Program-made: the position numbers and the translations under genes | Origin: Nocardia sp. NBC_00403 | GTDB lineage: Bacteria > Actinomycetota > Actinomycetes > Mycobacteriales > Mycobacteriaceae | Length of the DNA stretch: 64,000 nucleotides | Direction of reading: 5' to 3' | Assembly (NCBI RefSeq): GCF_036046055.1 | Contig: NZ_CP107939.1 | Coordinates: 2,790,001-2,854,000, forward strand | Part shown: one piece after another, positions 34,936-43,500 of the stretch | Numbering within the stretch: position 1 is the stretch's first letter | Layout of the letters: every line of letters starts with the position of its first letter | Notes under the pieces: model-generated | Database searches by the model: none | Told to the model about the DNA's origin: nothing | Seen by the model: the letters and a program-made list of their open reading frames with translations, nothing else

Positions 34936-37188
34936 CTACACGGCAGCGGTGATCAGCTCACGCGCCGGTTCCTCCGACCGACAATCCTCGGGCGGACAAT
35001 CCTCGGGCGGGAGTAGCGGGCGGCGGCGCGTTCGCCGGTACGCCCACTGCAGCAGACCGATTCCGGCGATTCCGGCCACCGCGGTCGCGACGCTGACCTG
35101 CCAGCCCGGCGGGGCCCAGGTGAGCGTCAGCGCGGCGTTGTCGGTGCCTGCCGGAATGTCGGCGGCGAGGAAGGTGCGCGCCACCGTTTTCGCAGGGATC
35201 TCCTTGCCGTTCAGGGTGATTCGGTGGCCGGGCCAGGCGAGCCGCGCAAACACCACACGACCGCCGCCGGACGAGGTGACCCGGGCATCGCTGCGGAAAC
35301 TGCCCTGCGAGATCGACGTGGCGGTCACGTCGCGGGTATCGGCGATCACGCCGTTCACGGTGGAGATGCGGCCGCTTTCCCGTTCCAGTACCCAGATATA
35401 GCGTTCGTGGCCCGGATAGTCGACCCACTTCCAGCCGGACGGCGCGGCGTGGTCGCGGACGTCGGGATATTGAGCGCGTTGCAGCACCACCCGGTCGACC
35501 TTCATCAGGTCGACAATCGTTTTGCCGGTGGACGGTTCGGTGGCGAAGGCGCGGCGGAACGCGTCGGGACAGGTGCTGCCGTCCCAGGCCATGCACACCA
35601 GGTCGCTGAACGGTCCGTGACCGATGGGGGTGTAGCCGTTGACATAGTGGAGCCCGAGGTTCTTCGCATAGCTGCCGATGGACAGTGAGCCGTAGGCGCC
35701 CGCGAGGCTCTTGTCCTCCGGTCCCACCAGCACGCGGTCGGCGAGTTGCAGTGTGACACCGTCGAAATCGGGGAAGGCGGCGACCATCGCCGAACGTCGT
35801 TCCGGGAAGTTGTAGGACATCGGGGTCGGCGGCGCGCCCCGGACCTGGGCGTAGGCAATCGGGAACATCGCCACGATGATCAACACACATGCAGGCGCCG
35901 GTCCCCGGGTGCGGGCGAGCCACACCACCGCCGCGCCGATCGCAGCCACCACCACGACTGCGACGAGATGCCGCACGATGAGCTCCGGAGCAGCCGAGGA
36001 GGAGCGCACGAACAGCAGTCCGATCAGGACAGCGGCGGCGATCGCACGCCGGCGCGACGACGCGAAAGTGCCATAGCGGCTGAGCAACACGCACACCAGC
36101 ACGAGCAGTGCCAAGGCGACCATCGGTAACACGCGGGCCGGCCAGCGCAGCGGACCGATCACGCCGGGGCCCGCGGTCCACATGAGCGCCGCCGTGGCGA
36201 AGAACGCGATCCCACTGAATTCCCGCACCGACGGCCGCGCCGCATGCCAGCCGACGAACGCCAGCGCCGGAATCAGGAACCACGCTATGTAGACCATCGG
36301 CAAGGGCTGGACATGCCCCCACCAGGCAGTGAATGCAGGCGTCGTGCTCGGCAGGCTCGCGTTCAACGACTCCGACCACGGCACCGTCAGGAATGGATCG
36401 TTGTGGATCTCGGCGCTGCCGCGCCAGGTCACCTGTGAGGACAGGATCCCGGGCAGGTTGGCCACCGCTGCCGCCAGCGCAGCACATCCGGCCGCCGCGA
36501 GCAGTCGCATCGATGGGGCCCAGCGCCGCTGATAGACGACCTCACCGGCGGCGATCGTGACGATCATCAACCCGGATTCGACTGCGGGGAAAGCATATTG
36601 GACCGTCAGCGCCAGGTAGAGGAAGACGAAGACCGGGACCGGTCCACTGCGGCCGCGCGTGTAGTGCACCGCCGATGCCCAGGCATGCACCAGCCACGCA
36701 GTGGCGGTGTGTGAGGTCACCCAGCTGGCCTCGTCGAAGAACAGGAACCAGCCGCTCAACGGGAACGCGACCGCCGCGACCGCTGCCCACGGCGTCCGGG
36801 CGCCATAGACCAGGCAGATCCGGAATACCCCCAGCGCGGCGATGATCGAGAAAATCAGCTTCACCGCCGTGGCGAACACAGCGAGGTTGTCCATCGACGG
36901 CGCGAGCAGATAGATCAGCAACTGGGGCGGGTTGTACAGCCCCGCCTCTTCCAGGGCGTAGTTGCCCGCCATCCACTCCCACGGCGCCAGTAGGGGGAAG
37001 TGACCCTCACGCAGTTGGTTGCCGAGCATGACCCACATCGGGGCGTATTGGGCTTCGGTGTCGTCGGTGTAGAAGTGCCGAACGTTGGCCAGCAGGACCG
37101 CTACGTACCCGGCGATCACTCCGACTGCGGTAACCGCCCCCCACTTGTATCTGTCTTTTCGCGCTTCGATTGCCGCACTACCGCTCAC
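34936..37188 (-). CDS. large YfhO/GT-C-like membrane protein
   Basis: Protein of 750 residues with about 12-13 transmembrane helices followed by a roughly 230-residue extracytoplasmic domain and a last helix near the C-terminus. Early loop YTDDTEAQYAPMWVMLGNQL with acidic residues after the first helix is like GT-C glycosyltransferases of the YfhO type, which use lipid-linked sugars on the outer face. It may glycosylate an envelope polymer or protein; acceptor and sugar are unknown. GTG start at 37188. The cytoplasmic tail contains PPEDCPPEDC from a 15-base tandem duplication. Length and gene order with a PAP2 enzyme suggest a role in envelope glycolipids, as inference. Confidence 0.75.
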   Translation of the reverse strand: MSGSAAIEARKDRYKWGAVTAVGVIAGYVAVLLANVRHFYTDDTEAQYAPMWVMLGNQLREGHFPLLAPWEWMAGNYALEEAGLYNPPQLLIYLLAPSMDNLAVFATAVKLIFSIIAALGVFRICLVYGARTPWAAVAAVAFPLSGWFLFFDEASWVTSHTATAWLVHAWASAVHYTRGRSGPVPVFVFLYLALTVQYAFPAVESGLMIVTIAAGEVVYQRRWAPSMRLLAAAGCAALAAAVANLPGILSSQVTWRGSAEIHNDPFLTVPWSESLNASLPSTTPAFTAWWGHVQPLPMVYIAWFLIPALAFVGWHAARPSVREFSGIAFFATAALMWTAGPGVIGPLRWPARVLPMVALALLVLVCVLLSRYGTFASSRRRAIAAAVLIGLLFVRSSSAAPELIVRHLVAVVVVAAIGAAVVWLARTRGPAPACVLIIVAMFPIAYAQVRGAPPTPMSYNFPERRSAMVAAFPDFDGVTLQLADRVLVGPEDKSLAGAYGSLSIGSYAKNLGLHYVNGYTPIGHGPFSDLVCMAWDGSTCPDAFRRAFATEPSTGKTIVDLMKVDRVVLQRAQYPDVRDHAAPSGWKWVDYPGHERYIWVLERESGRISTVNGVIADTRDVTATSISQGSFRSDARVTSSGGGRVVFARLAWPGHRITLNGKEIPAKTVARTFLAADIPAGTDNAALTLTWAPPGWQVSVATAVAGIAGIGLLQWAYRRTRRRPLLPPEDCPPEDCRSEEPARELITAAV
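34981..35010. repeat. 15-base perfect tandem duplication
   Basis: ACAATCCTCGGGCGG occurs twice head to tail (34981-34995, 34996-35010) and encodes the doubled PPEDC in the tail of the membrane protein. In-frame, so the protein stays intact; possibly variable between strains. Confidence 0.9.
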
Positions 37189-37608
37189 GAACGTCGGACG
37201 CTATTCGAACCGCGTAATCGGGGCAAGGCGAAGAGATGACCGAGGGCGTCGGCTCGGTGACACTGTCCGTTGCCGCCGGGCCCCTGCGGAGCGGATGAGC
37301 AGGGGGAATGAGGATTTCGGCGGAGGAGGCGGGTCAGGCTGGATTCGTAGTCCGCGGGCAGCCGCCGAGCGGTGGTGGCGACGGCAGGAGCCGTGCAACA
37401 CATCCTGAACAAGCTCGGCTTCGTCAACCGCAGCCGGAACGCGGCCTGGGCACCACCAGCCTTCTCCGCCAATACTTTCTGGAGGGACCGAGTTGGGCAA
37501 CACGGCCTCCGACGACATCGCGGCAGTCACCCGCGCCCTCAACACCATGCCCGCGAAAGCCCCTCCGCCGGAGAACCCCATGCCGAAGCCTTCAACGATC
37601 ACCTGCGC
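37189..37608. other. degenerate region with a LuxR helix fragment
   Basis: No intact gene. On the + strand 37393-37452 reads VQHILNKLGFVNRSRNAAWA, matching the recognition helix and end of a LuxR/NarL DNA-binding domain (typically HVxxILxKLGVxxRTxAAAWA). Neither the first helix nor a regulator domain is present around it. Taken with the frameshifted gene next door, this appears to be decaying DNA. Confidence 0.5.
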
Positions 37609-38333
37609 TCACTTCAACAGGGCAGTGTTGCGAAGACCGTTCGAGCCCGAGCAGTACACCACTATCGCCTTCGCGGAAACCTTAGTGTCAGATCGGATTG
37701 CGGCCTCGATCTCCTGCCGGAGTAGCGGGCCGGGCAACTCGAGAGGCGGCTCGTACCTTGACGGCCTTGCGGAACCGTCCGTGTGTTCGGTCACCGGCAA
37801 CGTATTCAACCGGGAGGCCTGGGCGAATTGCGGACAGGTCGCCCTCGAATTCGTGCTCGGAGAACCAGACGTCACCAGACTTGTCGGCGATCAGTCCGAC
37901 GAACCAGTAGCCCAGCCACCACCGGACTACACCCTCGAGATCGGTGTCGGGGCTGCGCCGACCTGGCGTGACCGTAGGGGACCAGCACGGTCGGGTCGCT
38001 CTCGCTGTACCAGCCTTTGTCGCCGGGGACCAACGGCTGGTCGTCGTGGCCGGGATATGCGGGCCAGATCATGCTGGTGCGAGACAGGATGTCGTCTTGG
38101 ATGTGGGTCGCTAACTGGCAGGCCACCGAATCGGGGGTCACCGCCGGGGCCGGTCCGTAGCCCATCTCGATATCCAGCGCGGGGACTCGGAGGCTGATCC
38201 ACCCTCCTGCCCGGTCTGCTTTTTCCGTCAGGTGAGCGGGGGCGCTGTCGTCCGTCTGGACGTCATAACCCAGCGCTGTCGCAATATCATCCGCGAGAAG
38301 CCGCGCCCCCGTAACCGCATCAGAGTTGGTCAC
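37609..38333 (-). pseudogene. unknown protein gene broken by two frameshifts
   Basis: Three frames join into one sensible protein of about 240 residues. Part 1 starts at GTG 38333 (MTNSDAVTGARLLADDIATA) and runs to SDPTVLVP; part 2 (GVVRWWLGYWFVGLIADKSG, DVWFSEHEFEGDL) lies one frame over; part 3 (PPLELPGPLLRQEIEAAIRS ending NGLRNTALLK) lies in the third. Removing one C from the four-base run at 37977-37980 (G on the + strand) and one base near 37755 makes it continuous. No family is recognised. Uncorrected, only a 153-residue part-1 protein with a wrong tail would be made. It is divergent from the metallopeptidase gene and might have been its antidote, which is only a guess. Confidence 0.65.
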
Positions 38334-38695
38334 TCCGTCATTGTGCTCGGACCAGCCTGTGAACTAGCTGGGGAAACTTCCGGCAGATTTGCCCGCTTGG
38401 TTGTCGGTGAAGGTATCGCGATGGTGGTGTTGGCGCGATGACCTGCGCTGCTGCGATCGTGGCGCTCGACGCCGTGCCCTTGCAATCTGGCAGATGGGCG
38501 TAGTTTGGTGCCCGTCCAAGATTGGTCGATGCGTTTTCGCGGCGCTGGATGGGGCGCGGCCCCTGGGCGGCGATGGCCATTCGGCCGCGATCTTCGGAAG
38601 AGTCGGATTACCATGCATGGCGATGCGTAGGTCCCCTGGTGCCGGTGTCGGTGCTGTTGGCGTTCACGTTTCGGCCACCGGATAGGACCCGGTCC

Positions 38696-38815
38696 ATGGA
38701 AACTCCTGCAGCACAAGTGGTCTGCCTGCCCGGTGAGGTGGCCTCGGCCACGGTCACGACCGAACGCAACCGCGCCAGTGGCTCATTTCGGGTGTTGGCG
38801 GCCAAAGCAGGATGA
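38696..38815 (+). CDS. possible 39-residue protein coupled to the metallopeptidase
   Basis: Frame METPAAQVVCLPGEVASATV...GSFRVLAAKAG whose TGA overlaps the next ATG as ATGA, a classic coupling signal. The frame is open upstream to 38522, so the real protein could be longer. No recognised family and no strong ribosome site; it could be the remains of a type VII-type partner. The rest of 38334-38695 shows no supported gene. Confidence 0.35.
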   Translation: METPAAQVVCLPGEVASATVTTERNRASGSFRVLAAKAG

Positions 38816-39648
38816 ATATATCGATCGCCGAGAGCGTTCAGGCTGCCACCCGGAGGCTGGCCTCTGCGTTCCGAGACGCCGCTACTGCGCTCTCCACGCG
38901 TTACCGGGCGACCGATTCCGACCTGCGCTCGGGTGTCGCCGGCCTGGCCGCCGCCGACGCCCGAACACAAATCCTGGTGAAAGCTGCCGCATTCGGTGTC
39001 GGTGTCGGTCTGGCTGTCGACATCGGAAGCGAACTCGCCGACGACCACGCACCGAGCGACGACTCGGCGCATCTGGGTCCGGAGGTGGACCGGCTGATCG
39101 CGATGTCGCCCACCTTGTCGAAAAACGTGCGGGAACTTCAGGCCGCGGGCTGGACGATCGGTTACGGCTCGATCGACGCCGGTGGCCTCACCTTCCGAGG
39201 CGAGAAGAAGATCCTCATCAACCTGGAAGGAAAGAACGATCCGCTGCTGATCACAGCGGAATTGGCGCACGAGACCGGCCATGCCACCGCTGGCTCCGAA
39301 TACACCTACTCGATCATCGCGCCCGACCCCGGCGAGCAGTATGGGCACTGGCGCGAAAAGAATCTGTACAAGGCGTATCAAGGCGAGTCCAATGCGGGAT
39401 TGATGACCGCCGAGGTGCGGCGGGAAATCCTCGGCAACGGCGGGCCGGATATCGGCCACATCGACGACGCCACCAAGGCCGCCGACAACAGTTACGCCGC
39501 AGGGGATTTGACCAGGTCGACTGCGGTCGGCATAGTGGCCGACTATCTGCATGATCATCCCGGCGGGTATCTCGAATACTACGGAAAAGGCCTGGACAGT
39601 GCGTGGAAGGAGCTCACCGGGACGCCAGCGCCCAAGCCCTACCGTTAA
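38812..39648 (+). CDS. HExxH metallopeptidase toxin-like protein
   Basis: Protein of 278 residues. Residues ~1-75 are helical (SIAESVQAATRRLASAF, YRATDSDLRSGVAGLAA) and resemble the EspC/WXG-type regions that precede actinobacterial effector domains. The C-terminal part has the zinc motif HETGH in ITAELAHETGHATAG, followed by a conserved acidic region NAGLMTAEVRREIL that could give the third ligand. This matches the general plan of metallopeptidase toxin domains of polymorphic toxins; the exact family is not certain. There is no signal peptide, so export would need a type VII-like route. Start ATG overlaps the preceding stop as ATGA. No obvious immunity gene follows; the 400 bases downstream are nearly empty. 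Confidence 0.65.
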   Translation: MNISIAESVQAATRRLASAFRDAATALSTRYRATDSDLRSGVAGLAAADARTQILVKAAAFGVGVGLAVDIGSELADDHAPSDDSAHLGPEVDRLIAMSPTLSKNVRELQAAGWTIGYGSIDAGGLTFRGEKKILINLEGKNDPLLITAELAHETGHATAGSEYTYSIIAPDPGEQYGHWREKNLYKAYQGESNAGLMTAEVRREILGNGGPDIGHIDDATKAADNSYAAGDLTRSTAVGIVADYLHDHPGGYLEYYGKGLDSAWKELTGTPAPKPYR

Positions 39649-40048
39649 AGCAGAAGGCAGCCCGCGATCCGCCTTCATCAGATGATGAGCCCGACCCGAG
39701 CTCTGGACGCCACCGAACCACTCGCCTTCGACGGCGGCGCGCTTGATCCGATCGGTGGCGGTGGCGCTCTGGTCGGCGTCAGCACCGAAGAATTCCCGTC
39801 GGGATAGGCGACAGAGCAAGCGCGTACTGCTGAGGTTGTAGCTGAGCTTTTCGGATTTCCGTCATCGAACCCGTGGTTGCTGCGAAGTCTGCGACGTGTG
39901 TTCGCGAGATTCGCACGGGGTGTCGGGAACGCATTTTGGCGAACGCGTAGTGCGGGATGCTGGATTGCTCTAGCGTGCGTCACGCCTAGATGAGCGGTCT
40001 CGCCGAGGGATGCACCCCGATGTCCGTTGTGGACACCGGGGCGGTGGG
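39649..40048. other. gap before tRNA-Leu
   Basis: 400 bases without a supported gene. A 42-codon + frame (from 39682, MMSPTRALDATEPLAFDGG...) has no ribosome site. I looked for a partial copy of the tRNA-Leu 3' end in 37-40 kb that would mark an integration site and saw none. Confidence 0.4.
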
Positions 40049-40051
40049 TGG

Positions 40052-40133
40052 TGCGCGAGAGGGGACTTGAACCCCTACGTCCGTGGACACCAGAACCTAA
40101 ATCTGGCGCGTCTGCCAATTTCGCCACTCGCGC
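40052..40133 (-). tRNA. tRNA-Leu (UAG anticodon)
   Basis: 82-nt class II tRNA with long variable arm. Acceptor stem GCGCGAG/CTCGCGC with discriminator A; anticodon stem CCAGA/TCTGG with loop TTTAGGT gives anticodon TAG, reading CUN leucine codons. T-arm GGGGTTCAAGTCCCC. A genomic CCA follows at 40049-40051. Confidence 0.95.
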
Positions 40134-40248
40134 GTGATGGTACGACCGTCCAAAGACTACCGGGCTTGACCGCGATCGCGAAGCTCTGCCCGGGCGTGGC
40201 GTACTCGCCGGTAACCCCACCTGGGATTATAACGATTAAGTAACGGAC

Positions 40249-40411
40249 AACATGAGGAGCGCTCATGTTTCCTACGCGTTAGTAACCGAGTGGACCAGCG
40301 GGTTCAAACATGAGGGAGGGTCATGTTCCTGAATATTCTGGTACGGGAGTGCCTAAATACTCGGTGGTACAGGAGGTCGCGCGCAGCAAACGTGAGGATT
40401 TCCTCATGATT
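40249..40411 (+). promoter_or_regulatory. three related inverted repeats upstream of fas
   Basis: Site 1 (40249-40269): arms AACATGAG and CTCATGTT around 5 bases. Site 2 (40307-40327): AACATGA and TCATGTT around 7. Site 3 (40389-40411): centre TGAGGA-TT-TCCTCA inside a weaker copy of the same consensus. In mycobacteria FasR binds several conserved inverted repeats in the fas-acpS promoter, and this layout fits. The cognate protein here is not proven; a TetR gene lies just after acpS. Confidence 0.75.
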
Positions 40412-40521
40412 TTGTGCCAAGCTCGCCCTTATCAAGCCCATTGGTTGAGGAACACCTGCGCACCGGAGGGAGCGGCGTGTCCGCCTAGGGCATGTCGCCA
40501 GGAGAAGGAAGTCGAAGCGCC

Positions 40522-43500
40522 TTGACGATCAACGAGAGCACCGAAGCCGGGACTGCACGGAGCGCGAAGGTGGCCGCCCCGACCAAGGCGGGTGGGGCGC
40601 GGTCCCCGCTGCTGGATCGTTTGCTCGGCGGCACCCCCTACGCTTTGGCCTTCGGCGGCCAGGGCGCACAGTGGCTGCGTGAGCTGGAGGAGATCGGGCG
40701 CGACAGCGCGCTGGAGCCCGAGCTGACCGCGTTGGTCAACGAGGCGGCCGCGCTGCTGGAACCGGTTGCGGCACAACTGCTCGTGGTGCGACCGGTCGGT
40801 TTCGATCCGGTCGGCTGGATGCTCGAGGAGGAGCTCGCCGACGGTGACGAGGGAGAGGCCTCCGCAGCGCCCTCCGAACAGGTGTTGCGCTCGGCCGTGG
40901 TGTCCATGCCGGGCGTGTTGTTGACGCAGCTCGCGGCGCTGCGGGCGCTGCGCCTCCAGGGGCTCGATCCGGTCGAGAATGCTCCGGTGGCGGTCATCGG
41001 CCATTCGCAGGGTCGCCTCGCCGCGACGGCGGTGGAGACCGGCGGGCAGCGCGACGCCGAACTGTTGGCGATGGCGCAATTGATCGGCGCCGCGGCGGGT
41101 TTGGTCGCACGGCGGCGTGGGCTGATGCCGGTCGGTGAGCGCTCGCCCATGGTCGCGGTGTCGAATGTGGACCCCGAGCAGCTGCGCGCAGTAGTTGCCG
41201 AGGTGTCCGAAGGTGTGGATCCTGCTGCGGCAGCGGTGGTTTCGATCCGCAACGGACGGCGCAGGGCGGTGCTGTCCGGTACCCCGACCCAACTGGAGCG
41301 GGTGCGGCAGCGTTGCGCGCAGATCCACGATGAACAGTCCCGCGAGCGTGACGCGAAGACACGCGGTGGCGCGGTGTTCGCGCCGGTCTTCGAGGACATC
41401 GCCGTCGACGTTGCGTTCCATCACCCGGCGCTGGCCGACACGGTGGATCTGGTGGCAGGCTGGGCAACCCAGTGCGGCATCGACGCGGAACTCGCCGGTG
41501 CACTGGCACAGCAGATCCTGGTCGACCCGATCGATTGGGTCGAGACCGTGGACGGCGTGGTAGCCGCGGGCGCGCAATGGATTCTGGACCTCGGCCCCGG
41601 CGATCTGCTCAGCAGGCTCACCGGCGGCTCGCTCAAGGGCACCGGTGTCGGCACCGTCGCGGCCGCGACGCGCGCGGGTCAGCGTGAACTGCTGACGCCC
41701 GGCGCCGCACCCGAGGTGGCCGCGCCGTGGGCGTCGTTCGCACCGCGGCCGGTGCGACTGCCCAACGGGCGCATCGTCGTCGAGACCGCGTTCACCAAGC
41801 TGACCGGCCGCTCGCCGATCCTGCTTGCCGGCATGACACCGACCACGGTCGACGCCAAAATCGTTGCGGCGGCGGCGAATGCGGGCCACTGGGCGGAGCT
41901 CGCCGGTGGCGGCCAGGTGACCGAGCAGATCTTCGCCGACCGGGTGGCCGAGCTGAAGACGCTGCTGCACCCGGGGCGGTCGGTGCAGTTCAACTCGCTG
42001 TTCCTCGACCCGTACCTGTGGAAGCTGCAGCTGGGTGGCAAGCGCCTGGTGCAGAAGGCCCGTGTGGCGGGCGCGCCCTTCGACGGCGTCATCGTCACCG
42101 CAGGCATCCCCGAGCTCGAGGAAGCCGTCGCGCTCATCGAGGAGCTGACCGAGGTCGGCATCTCCCACGTGGCCTTCAAGCCAGGCACGGTGGCCCAGAT
42201 CCGCGCCGTCCTCCGCATCGCCGACGAGGTGCCGAACTACCCGGTGATCATGCACATCGAGGGTGGCCGCGCCGGCGGACACCACTCCTGGGAAGACCTG
42301 GACGACCTGCTGCTCGCCACCTACGCCGAGCTGCGCAACCGCGACAATGTGGTGATCTGTGTCGGCGGCGGCATCGGTACGCCGGAGCGCGCCACCGAGT
42401 ACCTCACCGGCGAATGGGCGGTGCCGCACGGCTATCCGGTGATGCCGCTGGACGGCGTGCTCGTCGGCACCGCGGCGATGGCAACACTGGAGGCCACCAC
42501 CGCGCCCGAGGTGAAGCAGCTGCTGGTCGACACCCCCGGCACCCCGGACTGGGTCGGTGCGGGCACCGCCAACGGCGGCATGGCCTCGGGCCGTAGCCAA
42601 CTGGGTGCCGACATCCACGAGATCGACAATGCGGCCTCTCGCACCGGCCGCCTGCTCGACGAGGTCGCGGGCGATGCCGACGCGGTCGCCGAGCGCCGCG
42701 ACGAGATCATCGCGGCACTGAACGCCACGGCCAAGCCGTACTTCGGCGACCTGACCACGATGACCTACCTCGAATGGCTCGAGCGCTACGTAGAGCTCGC
42801 CGTCGGCCTCGACCGGCGCAAGGACTTCGACTGCGGCAGCGACCTCGGTGACGCCTTCCTCGAGGCCACCCGCTCGGTGTGGCTGGACATCACCTGGCGT
42901 GATCGGTTCGCGGACATGGTGCGCCGCACCGAATCTCGGCTCAACCCGGCAGATCGCGGCGAGATCGAGACACTGTTCGCCGGCGACGACGCCTTCGAGA
43001 GCCCGGTCGAGGCGCTGTGCACGCTGAAGCAGCGCTACCCCGCCGCCGAGGAGACCCTGCTGCACCCGGCCGATGTGCCGTTCTTCATCTCGCTGTGCAA
43101 GACGCCGGGCAAGCCGGTCAACTTCGTCCCGGTCGTCGACGGCGACGTGCGTCGCTGGTGGCGCTCGGATTCGCTGTGGCAGGCGCATGATCCGCGCTAC
43201 TCGGCCGACCAGGTCTGCGTCATCCCCGGCACGGTGGCCGTCGCGGGTATCACCCGGGTCGACGAGCCGGTCGGCGAGCTGCTCGACCGATTCGAGAAGG
43301 ACGCCGCCTACTCGCTCGTCCGTGCGGGTGTGGTGCCGGTCGCGATCGACGGCCGCCGCACCGCAGGCGTGACCTCCGGGGCCATCGACACGGTGCTCGC
43401 GGCTCCAGATGTCGAATGGTCCGGCCGCACCACCATCAACCCGGTGCACCGGCTCGGCGATATCGCCGAGTGGACCGTCGACGGCCAGGGCGCGCTGCAC

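Noticed and set aside
39682..39807. 42-codon + strand frame after the metallopeptidase gene, considered as an immunity protein
   Set aside because: No ribosome site and low-complexity sequence; not enough support.
40052..40133. tRNA-Leu as an integration site with a flanking duplicate of its 3' end
   Set aside because: No partial repeat of the tRNA end was found in the neighbouring 3 kb.
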